This document shows, piece by piece, positions 51,855-61,076 of a stretch of 64,000 nucleotides of DNA; the stretch's first letter is position 1, and every line of letters begins with the position of its first letter. The DNA is taken from positions 1,068,501 through 1,132,500 of the forward strand of contig NZ_CP033087.1 in NCBI RefSeq assembly GCF_003691365.1. The letters run 5' to 3'. Source of the DNA: Commensalibacter melissae. GTDB taxonomy: Bacteria > Pseudomonadota > Alphaproteobacteria > Acetobacterales > Acetobacteraceae. Below the pieces are notes generated by a model, which was given only the letters and a program-made list of their open reading frames with translations, did not search any database and was not told the DNA's origin. The translations under genes were made by a program, and so were the position numbers.

Positions 51855-52526
51855 TCAACCTGCAGGTTGATTGTTCATGCCATTCACTAAAATATTCTCG
51901 GCATATTTTAAACGGCTAACTGCTGCATCTGTTGATTGTGCTTCCTGCTCAAAACGATTATCATGAGCTATCTGAGCGTATTGGTGCATTTGCTCACTTT
52001 GTTTAGAATAATAATTTATCTTATTGTTTAATTGGGCTTTTTGATTATTAAAATGAGATAATTGTTGTTTATATTGTCTAACAGTAATTTTTTTTGACGC
52101 TATCTGTTTATTAAGGTTTGCCAGTTGTCTCTGTAACTGAGCAACCTGCAGCGATGCCTGTTGCGCGTCATTACTTGCATTCAAAGCTATCTGATGAGCG
52201 GCGGCAATTTGTTTGTTCAATTGATCTTCCTGTAACTGCTGATTTTCTGTACGATGTGCAACAGCATATCCAGCACCGGTTCCCAATGCCGCTCCACTTA
52301 ATGAACCAATCAAAGCCCCCTTACCATGACCAGCCAAACCTCCCACCAAAGCCCCAAGAGCTGCACCGCTCAATGCTCCTGTCCCAAGCGTTTGATTGAA
52401 TTGGGAATTTCTTTGCATTTGTCGATTTTGTTCGGGAGATAGATTTGGATTATAGGCAGGTGTACATGCCATTAATGAAAAACAGGAACAGCCAATAATA
52501 ATTTTAGTAAAATAGGATCTGGACAT
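51855..52526 (-). CDS. Glycine-zipper lipoprotein with coiled coil
   Basis: A 223-aa protein with the lipobox SLMAC (Cys at residue 21). Residues about 48-90 form a glycine zipper (GALSGAALGALVGGLAG, then GALIGSLSGAALGTGAG), as in the 17-kDa surface-antigen and OmpA-like zipper families, which insert in or line the outer membrane. The rest is a Gln- and Asn-rich coiled coil. It forms a two-gene unit with the following lipoprotein. The promoter region is about 200 bp shared with the divergent carboxylesterase. Confidence 0.83.
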   Translation of the reverse strand: MSRSYFTKIIIGCSCFSLMACTPAYNPNLSPEQNRQMQRNSQFNQTLGTGALSGAALGALVGGLAGHGKGALIGSLSGAALGTGAGYAVAHRTENQQLQEDQLNKQIAAAHQIALNASNDAQQASLQVAQLQRQLANLNKQIASKKITVRQYKQQLSHFNNQKAQLNNKINYYSKQSEQMHQYAQIAHDNRFEQEAQSTDAAVSRLKYAENILVNGMNNQPAG

Positions 52527-52725
52527 ACGTTACCTTAATATTTTATTAAATACAAATAATCTAAACCAAATGGGTTCATGATCCAATCCTTTAATAAATT
52601 TTGGAATCACGATAATTGTTGTAAGGTGATAATTATATCATAAAAGAGATATTTATTTATACTATTTGAGTTAACTGGCCTATAAACATTCAGATTTGTT
52701 CATTTCATATAAAAGTACAATACGC

Positions 52726-54312
52726 ATGTATGAATACCCTTTTTTAAAAAAAGTAATATTTCAATTTTTTCTCACATTTTTATCATCTTTGGCGCTTATT
52801 ACAATGACTTCAGCATCAACATCACATCCTTTTATTGAATTAAATAATCAAGGAAAACTTCAGGGATATTTTGATAACCAACTAGCTATTTTCAAAGGGA
52901 TTCCGTATGCCACGCCTCCTGTTCGTTCATTCAGATGGTTTCCCCCACAGCCTGTTCAGCCTTGGCAGGGAATCAAAACAACCACTGAATATGGACCAAA
53001 TTGCAGTCAGTATCCCAATCGATGGGATAAGAAAGAAACCTTTCCTATAACAAGCGAGGATTGCTTATATCTTAATATCTGGATGCCAAAATCCTTTTTT
53101 GAAAAAAACGAAACTCCAAAAAAATATCCTGTAATGGTCTGGATTCATGGCGGTGGTTTTGTTTCCGGCGGAAGTAATCAGGAAGTCTTCGATGGCAGTT
53201 CAATGGCAAATGAAGGGGTTATAGTTGTTACTTTCAATTACAGACTTGGACGTTTTGGTTTTTTTGCACGTCCGGACTTGCAGCAAGAAAATGAGGAGAA
53301 CAAATGGGCAAACTATGGAATTATGGACCAAATTGCAGCTTTACAATGGGTACAGAAAAATATTTCCTCTTTTGGCGGGGATAGCGATAATATCACCTTA
53401 TTTGGCGAATCTGCAGGCGGCGCCTCAATTATATCCCTAATGACCATTTCAGAGGCAAAAGGTTTATTTAATAAGGCCATTATTCAATCTGGAACAGGGC
53501 ATTCACGCTTTTTCCCACCCAGAACCATTGATGACGCAGAAAAAACAGGCCTAAATTTCGCAAAAAAAAATAATATCCAAAACGATGAATATGCTTTGGA
53601 AAATTTGCGTAAGCTACCTGCTGAAACCATTGTCGATAAATTGAATTTAGATGATCTACAACCTGACTATTTTTCAGGATTGATTATTGATGGTATCATG
53701 TTGAAGCAATCCCTTGATAGTGCTTTTGAAAAAGGTGCTTTTTATCCTGTTCCTACATTAATCGGCGATACGAGTGGTGATGGTTTTATGATTAACCAAT
53801 CCGGTTTGAAAGATATGGCAGGCAAGCTGGGAATGAATATAGAGGATCTCAATAAAATTTATAATCCGAATGGAAAACTATCCGAAACCAGAATTTTGCA
53901 TCAATTTATGGCCGATATTCAAATTCTTGAACCGACCCGGTTATTGACACAACAAATTGCCAGTAAAAATGTTCCTGTCTATCGCTATCGTTTTTCCTAT
54001 ATTACCAGTTCGGCCCGTCCTTATACTTCCTATGGGGCACCACATGCATCAGAATTACCCTATGTTTTTGGAACGTTGAACAAAGTATACTCATCCTTGA
54101 CACCTCAAGACAATGCCATGTCAGAAGCAATAAAAAAATATTGGGTCAATTTTGCAAAATATTCAAAACCTAAAGTAGACGGATTATCGGAATTTTCCGA
54201 ATTTAAAATTCATCCTGATAAATTACTCAATTTTTCAACAACCGGTATCAAATTTGAAACTGATCCATTTCAATCGAGATTGGATTATATTGAAAATGCA
54301 TTAAAAAAATAA
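52726..54312 (+). CDS. Type-B carboxylesterase (exported)
   Basis: From the ATG at 52726 the protein is 528 aa with a hydrophobic signal-like segment at about residues 6-30. It is a carboxylesterase/lipase-fold enzyme: GIPYATPPVRSFRWFPPQPV, SEDCLYLNIW, the oxyanion VWIHGGGFVSGGS, the nucleophile Ser in FGESAGGASI, the acid in DTSGDGF and the catalytic His in GAPHASELPYVFG. Substrate unknown. It diverges from the lipoprotein pair and converges on the SUMF1-type gene with 78 bp between. Confidence 0.9.
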   Translation: MYEYPFLKKVIFQFFLTFLSSLALITMTSASTSHPFIELNNQGKLQGYFDNQLAIFKGIPYATPPVRSFRWFPPQPVQPWQGIKTTTEYGPNCSQYPNRWDKKETFPITSEDCLYLNIWMPKSFFEKNETPKKYPVMVWIHGGGFVSGGSNQEVFDGSSMANEGVIVVTFNYRLGRFGFFARPDLQQENEENKWANYGIMDQIAALQWVQKNISSFGGDSDNITLFGESAGGASIISLMTISEAKGLFNKAIIQSGTGHSRFFPPRTIDDAEKTGLNFAKKNNIQNDEYALENLRKLPAETIVDKLNLDDLQPDYFSGLIIDGIMLKQSLDSAFEKGAFYPVPTLIGDTSGDGFMINQSGLKDMAGKLGMNIEDLNKIYNPNGKLSETRILHQFMADIQILEPTRLLTQQIASKNVPVYRYRFSYITSSARPYTSYGAPHASELPYVFGTLNKVYSSLTPQDNAMSEAIKKYWVNFAKYSKPKVDGLSEFSEFKIHPDKLLNFSTTGIKFETDPFQSRLDYIENALKK

Positions 54313-54390
54313 AAAAATCCTGACTAAGAGATCAAATCTGTATTGTCTCATGATTCTCTTTCGAGGTCTGTAACACTAAGTTTACGGACT

Positions 54391-55965
54391 TCAATTATTG
54401 TTTTTATTATTGATGTTTACAGAATCTCTTGCCTGATTTGACTGAATATTTTTCATATCTTGCAGGACATATACATTTGTCCACTTACTTTTTGGTAAAG
54501 AGAGCAATACCTGTATTCGATTGGCAAAAAATGCCAGATTATTGAGTTTTCTAGCTTTATATGCTGTTTCAATCATGGTAAATTGTTTTTTTCTATCAAT
54601 AATCGATGATGAATCTGCTATTTTACGGATAGTTTCCAAATACCCGTCAATTGAATTATTTAAGATTTGTTTATGATTGATAATGTTTGATTTTATATCG
54701 TTTTTTTGTTTTTGGCTCAACATATTCAAAAGCGATAATTCCTTTTCCAAAATCAATATTGTATGTTGATTTTCCCAAATATTTAATGCCAAAGCGGATG
54801 CCGCTTCAATTTGGGCACGCATGGTTGCCGCCAAGAAATCATTACGAGCTCTGGCATCCTGATCCAGTTGTGTTGATATCTGTTCAAGCCCGGCCTTTAA
54901 GGATGCTTCTGTTGTCTGTTTCTTAAGCTTATCAATCAGCTGATGCGTATTGGCTGTCACTTTTTGAGATTTTTGCAATAATTGATCAAACTCTGATGAA
55001 GCCTGATTGGTTTCTTGCAGGCTACCCAATGTAGGTGCGGAAATAACAACTCTAAAACCCATGGTTGCGAGATGTGTCGGTTGATTGGTATTTTGGTCAT
55101 ATAAAGGGATTTCCTCACGTAATGCCGTATTGAGATCCGATGGATTAAATGTATAATTTCCACCTTTTACTATTATTCCACCTGTTAATCCATGCTGACG
55201 TCCCACACGATTCAAATGATAATAATCCTGCATCATCTGCCCCACTTCTCCCAACATATCATATAACCCCAAAGGATTTGGTTTCATGCTACCTACCGTT
55301 TGAACCTGACCATTTGCCAGTTCCGAACCAGTCATAACATATTCTTCAATTCCTTCTGGCATTGGCCATGTTGGTGCAAGAAAATCCGTTTCGCTAACCT
55401 TGTTGCCTCCCTGAGCAGCATAATACCATTCCGCTTCTGTAGGTAAACGGATATAACCATATTTATTACCACGTTTTGGCAATGAATTTTTAGCATGTTG
55501 CAATAGCCAAACAGACCATTTTTCCGCAAAATTTTCAGCCTCAAACCATGAAATATTATTGACTGCTTTCTGTCCTGACTGATCGGGTTGTTTGCATGAA
55601 TCCTGATCTAGAATGGCATCATATTGATTTCTTGTAACGTCATATTTCCCAATATAATAGAAATTACTTCCATTCACCCCGCTCGAAAAAGGTGCTGCAA
55701 GCTGCGCTTGCCTTATATAATCGCTATAACCTTGCTGAGTTTCAGATTGCCCTATCTGAATTGGTAAATCATCCAAAACTCCACCTTCTGTCGGCACTTC
55801 AACCTTACGAAAAACCATTTTACCTCCACAAGGCAATGGCAAGGCAAAATCATCCTTCATTGGATGGATATCTATAAATTTACTTGGCCATGATGCGTTT
55901 ATTGCTTTTGAAATAGTAGGAAAAAATCCAATACCAAGTCCAATAATCAAAACAATTTGTTTCAT
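54391..55965 (-). CDS. Exported SUMF1/FGE-fold protein lacking catalytic cysteines
   Basis: From the ATG at 55965 the protein is 524 aa with a signal peptide (IVLIIGLGIGFFPTISKA). Residues about 40-310 form a formylglycine-generating-enzyme-like (C-type-lectin-like) domain: YIGKYDVTRNQYD, NNISWFEAENFAEKWS, YIRLPTEAEWYYAAQGG, LYDMLGEVGQMMQDYY, VKGGNYTF, MGFRVV. The cysteines that form the copper site of true FGEs before the GFR motif are missing (NTALREEIPLY there), so it should not make formylglycine. The C-terminal 200 residues are helical. The start overlaps the permease stop (ATGA). It is the last gene of the cluster. Confidence 0.87.
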   Translation of the reverse strand: MKQIVLIIGLGIGFFPTISKAINASWPSKFIDIHPMKDDFALPLPCGGKMVFRKVEVPTEGGVLDDLPIQIGQSETQQGYSDYIRQAQLAAPFSSGVNGSNFYYIGKYDVTRNQYDAILDQDSCKQPDQSGQKAVNNISWFEAENFAEKWSVWLLQHAKNSLPKRGNKYGYIRLPTEAEWYYAAQGGNKVSETDFLAPTWPMPEGIEEYVMTGSELANGQVQTVGSMKPNPLGLYDMLGEVGQMMQDYYHLNRVGRQHGLTGGIIVKGGNYTFNPSDLNTALREEIPLYDQNTNQPTHLATMGFRVVISAPTLGSLQETNQASSEFDQLLQKSQKVTANTHQLIDKLKKQTTEASLKAGLEQISTQLDQDARARNDFLAATMRAQIEAASALALNIWENQHTILILEKELSLLNMLSQKQKNDIKSNIINHKQILNNSIDGYLETIRKIADSSSIIDRKKQFTMIETAYKARKLNNLAFFANRIQVLLSLPKSKWTNVYVLQDMKNIQSNQARDSVNINNKNNN

Positions 55966-57188
55966 AAAGCAATTACCCCTTCCCATGGCTGTATTTTGGC
56001 TGCTCTCTTTCCCGATAAAAAACTGATTATGAAACTTGCCCCAAAGGTTAAACAGATAGTTGCCAAAATCAATTCCTTATTCAACAAAAATAAAACATGA
56101 TTTTGTGGTAGAATATTTTTAAATAAATGATTGATCAGTTCTCCTGCTCCTATCGCGGCAACAAACGAAATCGCCAGACCGCAAAATGCAAGAATAAAAG
56201 ATTGAAAAAGTGGAAAAAAAATTAAATCCAATGAACAAAACCCAGAATAGCGCAATAAAGCCAGAGATCTGTGTTTACGTTCGGTATTTGCCCAAAGGCC
56301 AGATCCCAATGAAATACATAAACCGCCCCCTCCCAATGACGCAATTAAGATGAAAAGATATTGCAAGCGTTTTGTTAACGATAATAATCCAGAAACATCT
56401 CCTGCTCTTGATATGATATCTATATTGTTATTACGTAGATTCCTGTCTAATTTTGGCACATCAGTCAAATTTTTGGCATATAACCGGAAACCAGAATACA
56501 CGATATTTGGCGGTATTTTGAAATTATTAACTTGAACGGGCCAGTTTTCAATACCATCCTGATAGGTTTCCACGGCAACAGCCAATGACAAGGATACAAA
56601 GGCGCAATCCTTATCTGTAACGGAGGGTGGCAATACAGATACGACTTTCAAAGGAAAATTTACTTGCTGTTTAGTATTATGATATATTCTTTCAAGAATG
56701 GCATTTACTTGATCTCCATCATGAATATGCAAATAGCTGGCCGCTGAGGCTGATAAAAAAATTTCATCATTTTCTTGTATAAAAGCAGAAATATTACCTA
56801 ACAAGGGGTCACCTTTGGCTGAAGGTACTAACATGATATGCCTGCCATCACCATTATTCTTGTCAGCCATATTTTCCATAAACAAACTTGCTGCCAATGT
56901 ACGGGTTCGAGGCATGATAAATGCAATATCGTTATTTGAATTAATGTTCTTTATATCACCAAGGGAAAAACTACGATTGGATATTGTGACTATTTCCCTG
57001 ACATGAGGATCTTCAAGCAATGATTGCCTAATACTGGTTAATACACCACTTCTTAATCCGGCAATGACAATTAAAGGGGCCAAAACTGCGACAATGCCCA
57101 GAATATGGCATAATGATAAAATTGGTTCATTTTTCAAGTCTTTCCAGGCAAGTTTAGCGGATAAAAATAAATGCAGATTTTTATGCAT
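55962..57188 (-). CDS. FtsX/LolC-like ABC transporter permease
   Basis: A 408-aa inner-membrane protein with the MacB/FtsX layout: one helix near the N-terminus (about 29-50), a periplasmic domain of about 220 residues, then three helices toward the C-terminus (LQYLFILIASLGGGGLCISLGSG, FFPLFQSFILAFCGLAISF, LILATICLTFGASFIISFL). Such permeases move lipoproteins or transmit mechanical force through the membrane rather than pump ions. The start overlaps the ATPase gene's end by 8 bases, so the two make one transporter. Confidence 0.88.
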   Translation of the reverse strand: MHKNLHLFLSAKLAWKDLKNEPILSLCHILGIVAVLAPLIVIAGLRSGVLTSIRQSLLEDPHVREIVTISNRSFSLGDIKNINSNNDIAFIMPRTRTLAASLFMENMADKNNGDGRHIMLVPSAKGDPLLGNISAFIQENDEIFLSASAASYLHIHDGDQVNAILERIYHNTKQQVNFPLKVVSVLPPSVTDKDCAFVSLSLAVAVETYQDGIENWPVQVNNFKIPPNIVYSGFRLYAKNLTDVPKLDRNLRNNNIDIISRAGDVSGLLSLTKRLQYLFILIASLGGGGLCISLGSGLWANTERKHRSLALLRYSGFCSLDLIFFPLFQSFILAFCGLAISFVAAIGAGELINHLFKNILPQNHVLFLLNKELILATICLTFGASFIISFLSGKRAAKIQPWEGVIAL

Positions 57189-57891
57189 GGATCCGTAACC
57201 GAGTTATTTTCGTTTCATTGTCAATATAACACGCCATCTCCTTTAGACCATATTGTAACGCCCGTTTAACATCATGTGAGGTCATGATTAAAACGGATCC
57301 AGCCTCCGTTACTGTCTCAACCAATAAATGTAAAATTTCGTCGGCTAGAGTGGGATGAACAGAAGCCGTGGGTTCATCCGCTAAAACAATCATGGGTCTA
57401 TTGATTAATGCTCTTGCAACAGCCACTCTTTGACGCTGGCCAACAGATACCTGACATGGTTTTTTAGATAAAATTGGTCCAATTTCAAGAAAGGTAATCA
57501 ACTGATCAAACCAGACTTTATTCTTTTTTCCAATAATCGATAAGGGTAGAGTTATATTTTCCTTTACAGTGATAAAAGGAATTAGGCCCGCTGTTTGCGG
57601 AACAAAACCAGAATATGCTGACCTTAAATGAGCCAATTGATCCCGTCTGTAATTATTCCATAATTTTAAAATATCATTTTGTTCAAAATAGAAATTACGT
57701 CCTTTTGTCGGTTTCAAGGATAAGGATAACATTCCCAATATCGTACTTTTACCACATCCTGAAGGACCGGAAATGAGTATACGATCACCATGTTTAATTT
57801 CTGCATGATCAATATTGATTTTGATTCCGTCAGAAAATTCATATGCAACATTATCAAGAAAAATAAAGGGATTTCCCGAAAATTCTCTCAT
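57181..57891 (-). CDS. LolD/MacB-like ABC transporter ATPase
   Basis: From the ATG at 57891 the protein is 236 aa. Walker A is GPSGCGKST (42-50), the Q loop VPQ (97-99), Walker B MIVLADEPTAS, and the H loop MTSHD. The signature motif reads VSVGQ (148-152) in place of LSGGQ, a notable change in the first glycine. Overall it resembles the LolD/MacB/FtsE group that partners with FtsX-type permeases. The ATG overlaps the VWA gene stop (TGATG). The permease follows directly. Confidence 0.9.
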   Translation of the reverse strand: MREFSGNPFIFLDNVAYEFSDGIKINIDHAEIKHGDRILISGPSGCGKSTILGMLSLSLKPTKGRNFYFEQNDILKLWNNYRRDQLAHLRSAYSGFVPQTAGLIPFITVKENITLPLSIIGKKNKVWFDQLITFLEIGPILSKKPCQVSVGQRQRVAVARALINRPMIVLADEPTASVHPTLADEILHLLVETVTEAGSVLIMTSHDVKRALQYGLKEMACYIDNETKITRLRIHA

Positions 57892-59843
57892 CAAGGTAAG
57901 GCTTCCAAGGGAACAGGATAAACCGCTTCACCAGGATCTTTGCTTCCAGTTAACTGTACCCAAAGATCAGGATGAGACTCATATTCCTGATAAAGTCGTA
58001 AACGGCTTTCAACATTATTCAGAACTGTTCTTTGCGCAATTGCTCCCATTGCCAGCCAATCCTGTTCCGAAATGTTCATGATATCCGACTTATAAGGTAA
58101 ACCTTGCAAATATTCTCCCAGTAATCCGCCAATATTTTTAGATTGGGAAATTTTTTGCGGATCACGGGCTGCTGTTGCAAAGGCTGAACGAAGTTGGGTA
58201 AAAAATGTCTGTGGTTCGGTTCTTCCCGCTAATCCTGTTTTCAAGATGATCTGTAAGGATTGGGCTAAATCTGACAACTGGTTTTTGGTTAAGAGAACAC
58301 GTACTTCAATGGCCTTTTTAACTGGATTAGTCAAATCCCGATCTGTTGTATAACTCGAAATCACATCAGGAACGGAAGTATTTTCCTCCTTACCCATATA
58401 GGCAAGACGCATAGCCTGGCTGACAACTTTGATTTGATCCTCTGCTTTTTTAGATTGAGCATTTTTCTTTGACGGATTCAATCCTGCTATAGGTCTACCA
58501 GTTGTATCCGCCACCTGTTGCAATAATGCCATTGTGAGGGTCTGAATCACTTCTGAAAAAGCCTCTGGTGTCCCCCCCCTAACAGGAAAATATAAGGATC
58601 CAGCCGTACCAAACTGGCTTAGCTTTCTATATTGGCTTGCAGCCTTGGTATGATTATTGATTTTCTGACCTGCAGGCGTTAATAAATGAACAACAAATAC
58701 AGCAACTCCTTTTGATTCAGCAAGCTGTTTGATTTCTTCAATTCCCAGTTTAGTTATACTGTGAGGATCATTTGCCTCCCTTGCACCTGCATCCGTCACC
58801 AGAATAATATATTTACCAGCTGATTGATTCCAGTCAATTTCATCAAGTGCGGTTTTAATTCCAGCGATAGCATCCTCGTCAAAAGACTTTGACGAAACTT
58901 TTGCATCATGAACTGAAGCTATGGCATTGTTAACATTATCCACAGGTTGCTTGAAATCGGGTCTTGCAAAAACCTTTGTTTCATATTCCAGTGACGGATT
59001 ATCTTTTAAACTGTCCCGAAAGGCAACCAATCCAAAACGAAAATTATTTTTAACCGCTGTATTTTTTATTGAATTAATCAATGATTTAACCGCTGCCTGA
59101 GTTTGTTCAATATAGGGTTCCATACTTACAGTCGTATCCATAACAAACACCAAACTGGCCTTGAAATTCCTCAAATTCGCTGGCGATGCATCAAGTTTGC
59201 TTTTTTGTGACGGAGCGGAAACGACATGAAGCAAACGTAATGGAGGGCCACTTGGACGATCTATCTGCTGGGCATCAAGAATTGGCAACAAATAGAAATT
59301 ATGAGTGATATCTACATATGTATCAGGTTCCATGGCTATCACCGGACCAGGATTACCGGCCAGTGCATTTTTTGCTAATTCCTTGGCTTTATCCCCACCA
59401 GATTGATCCAGCAGTATCTGTTTTTCATCCTGCTCATTTTTCATGAATAATGAACGCTCGCGTCCAGCCGGATTGGTAAAGGCACCAACCATTGTATGCG
59501 CCCAGTTAATTACTTTATCAGCTGGCACCCAGCCTACAATATGACCCTGGGTATCGCTTCCAACCTGCAACCAATCTTCATTTCCCTGTGTGTCTTTCTG
59601 ACGTTTATAAACATAAAAAACCTTGAAGCCCTCAATCGGTTTCGCATTCTGATTTGAGGGTGAATCTGATAAGACAACACCAGGTCTAGTTATGATTTTT
59701 TGATAAAGATTATGTTTTCCTTCCATAAGCAATGGTGTGGAGGATGGGGAAACAGCAGGATCAGCAAAAATAACTGAGGAACTTTCTATTGCTGAAAAAT
59801 ACAATAGCGAAAGAATTAATGATTTATTCAGAATTTTTCTCAC
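57891..59843 (-). CDS. Secreted von Willebrand factor A protein with SH3-like domain
   Basis: From a GTG at 59843 (overlapping the upstream stop as GTGA, with AAAGGA upstream) the protein is 650 aa; a TTG at 59849 is an alternative. A signal peptide covers about residues 1-28. Residues 46-113 look like a bacterial SH3 domain (DWLQVGSDTQGHIVGWVPADKV). A VWA domain at about 230-430 has a MIDAS motif DTTVS (a DxTxS form) and a second acidic site in LVTDAGAREAND. The C-terminal third is helical. VWA domains bind partner proteins through a metal; the partner is unknown. Confidence 0.88.
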   Translation of the reverse strand: MRKILNKSLILSLLYFSAIESSSVIFADPAVSPSSTPLLMEGKHNLYQKIITRPGVVLSDSPSNQNAKPIEGFKVFYVYKRQKDTQGNEDWLQVGSDTQGHIVGWVPADKVINWAHTMVGAFTNPAGRERSLFMKNEQDEKQILLDQSGGDKAKELAKNALAGNPGPVIAMEPDTYVDITHNFYLLPILDAQQIDRPSGPPLRLLHVVSAPSQKSKLDASPANLRNFKASLVFVMDTTVSMEPYIEQTQAAVKSLINSIKNTAVKNNFRFGLVAFRDSLKDNPSLEYETKVFARPDFKQPVDNVNNAIASVHDAKVSSKSFDEDAIAGIKTALDEIDWNQSAGKYIILVTDAGAREANDPHSITKLGIEEIKQLAESKGVAVFVVHLLTPAGQKINNHTKAASQYRKLSQFGTAGSLYFPVRGGTPEAFSEVIQTLTMALLQQVADTTGRPIAGLNPSKKNAQSKKAEDQIKVVSQAMRLAYMGKEENTSVPDVISSYTTDRDLTNPVKKAIEVRVLLTKNQLSDLAQSLQIILKTGLAGRTEPQTFFTQLRSAFATAARDPQKISQSKNIGGLLGEYLQGLPYKSDIMNISEQDWLAMGAIAQRTVLNNVESRLRLYQEYESHPDLWVQLTGSKDPGEAVYPVPLEALP

Positions 59844-61075
59844 TGCCAAAAATCCTTTAACGTAAGACGAGCCATTTCATTCCCAGTTTCAGCTTTTTTA
59901 CTTAACCAGTCGTACAATGCCTGACGTGGGGCAACAACTTCTCGAGAGCCTTTTTGGGCAGCCATCCGGAAATATCGTGCCGCTTCACGCATATCAGGAC
60001 TGGGAATGGGACCATCCACCTTGAAGTTTACAGGACTGTAAAGTAAACCCAACTTGACCATTGCTTCACTTTCCCCCTTGGATGCTGCATTTTCCAGTAA
60101 CAAAATTCCATCATCAGCCTGCTTATTTTCTAACCGCCTTTCCCCCTCTTTAGTAATAGCCAATGTGCTGGGTGCTTTGCTAAGAACATCCTGTAATGGC
60201 ATTACTTCCAAATTTTCCGCCTTGTTTTGGGAATTGGATTTGGTTGATTCAGGAAAAGATTGCTTCTGGGAATTTTCAGATTGTTTTCCATCATCATTAT
60301 TCTTTTTATCATTACTCTGTTTTATTACTGGTTTGTTTTCTAGAGTTTTTTCCTTAACAGAAGGATTTTTATTGGGAACATGATGTTTTTTTATATAAAT
60401 TCCTGTTCCAATGCTGAATAACGACAAAAGACCCAAACCTGATCCTAAAATTATCCAGGGTAGTTTGCTTCTGGTCTTGTTTGATTCTCCATGCAGATTT
60501 TCACTATTCAATAAATCCTCTTTTTGTGGAAAAATGGGGCGTTTCTTTTGTATCTCTGGATTTATAACCGGTAAGTCAGGTTTGTTTTCATTCTGATTAA
60601 CTCGATTATTTTCAGTATCCATTACAACAGTTTCTATATCCGGTTCAGCTCCCGATTGATCTAGGGAAACAGTGGGTTCTTCTTGTTGTTTATTTATTTT
60701 ATTAACTATTTCTAAATTTTTTTTCTCTTTCCCGGGACTGCTGACATCATCTATTTTTTTATTTTCAACAACTTTTCTGGAAACACTTCGTTTGCCGATA
60801 ATGGGAGGCCAGATTACGGTTTGGACAAGATCCAGTTCCGGAACCTTGATCTGGCATGGGCTCCCCGCCTCCAGTAAATCACATAAACGGTCAGCTTCAA
60901 TAAATAAAACTAGATCATTTCCTTGTTGTTCCTGACGTATAACCTTTTGAACAGGAATTGAGGGAAATTGTGGAAACGTAATATTAAAATTCTGCCCCTT
61001 CAAATCTGCCTTACTTATTACGGTAATAGCGGCTTCACCTGGTCCTGATGCTGAAATTTTTAATACCGAATTCAT
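59840..61075 (-). CDS. One-pass membrane protein with C-terminal Sel1-like repeats
   Basis: A 411-aa protein with no signal peptide. The N-terminal 90 residues form a globular, beta-rich domain with no clear relative. Residues about 100-205 are polar and low-complexity. One transmembrane helix spans 206-228 (LPWIILGSGLGLLSLFSIG). A charged linker rich in Lys, Asn and Ser follows, and the last 100 residues are Sel1-like (AMVKLGLLYSP, AARYFRMAAQKG). The likely topology is N-terminus in the cytoplasm and the Sel1 part in the periplasm, bridging SrfC and the exported VWA protein. Starts 1 base after the srfC stop. Confidence 0.82.
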   Translation of the reverse strand: MNSVLKISASGPGEAAITVISKADLKGQNFNITFPQFPSIPVQKVIRQEQQGNDLVLFIEADRLCDLLEAGSPCQIKVPELDLVQTVIWPPIIGKRSVSRKVVENKKIDDVSSPGKEKKNLEIVNKINKQQEEPTVSLDQSGAEPDIETVVMDTENNRVNQNENKPDLPVINPEIQKKRPIFPQKEDLLNSENLHGESNKTRSKLPWIILGSGLGLLSLFSIGTGIYIKKHHVPNKNPSVKEKTLENKPVIKQSNDKKNNDDGKQSENSQKQSFPESTKSNSQNKAENLEVMPLQDVLSKAPSTLAITKEGERRLENKQADDGILLLENAASKGESEAMVKLGLLYSPVNFKVDGPIPSPDMREAARYFRMAAQKGSREVVAPRQALYDWLSKKAETGNEMARLTLKDFWQ

Positions 61076-61076
61076 T

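Noticed and set aside
54391-55965. True formylglycine-generating enzyme activating sulfatases
   Set aside because: No catalytic cysteines at the required positions and no sulfatase gene in the window.
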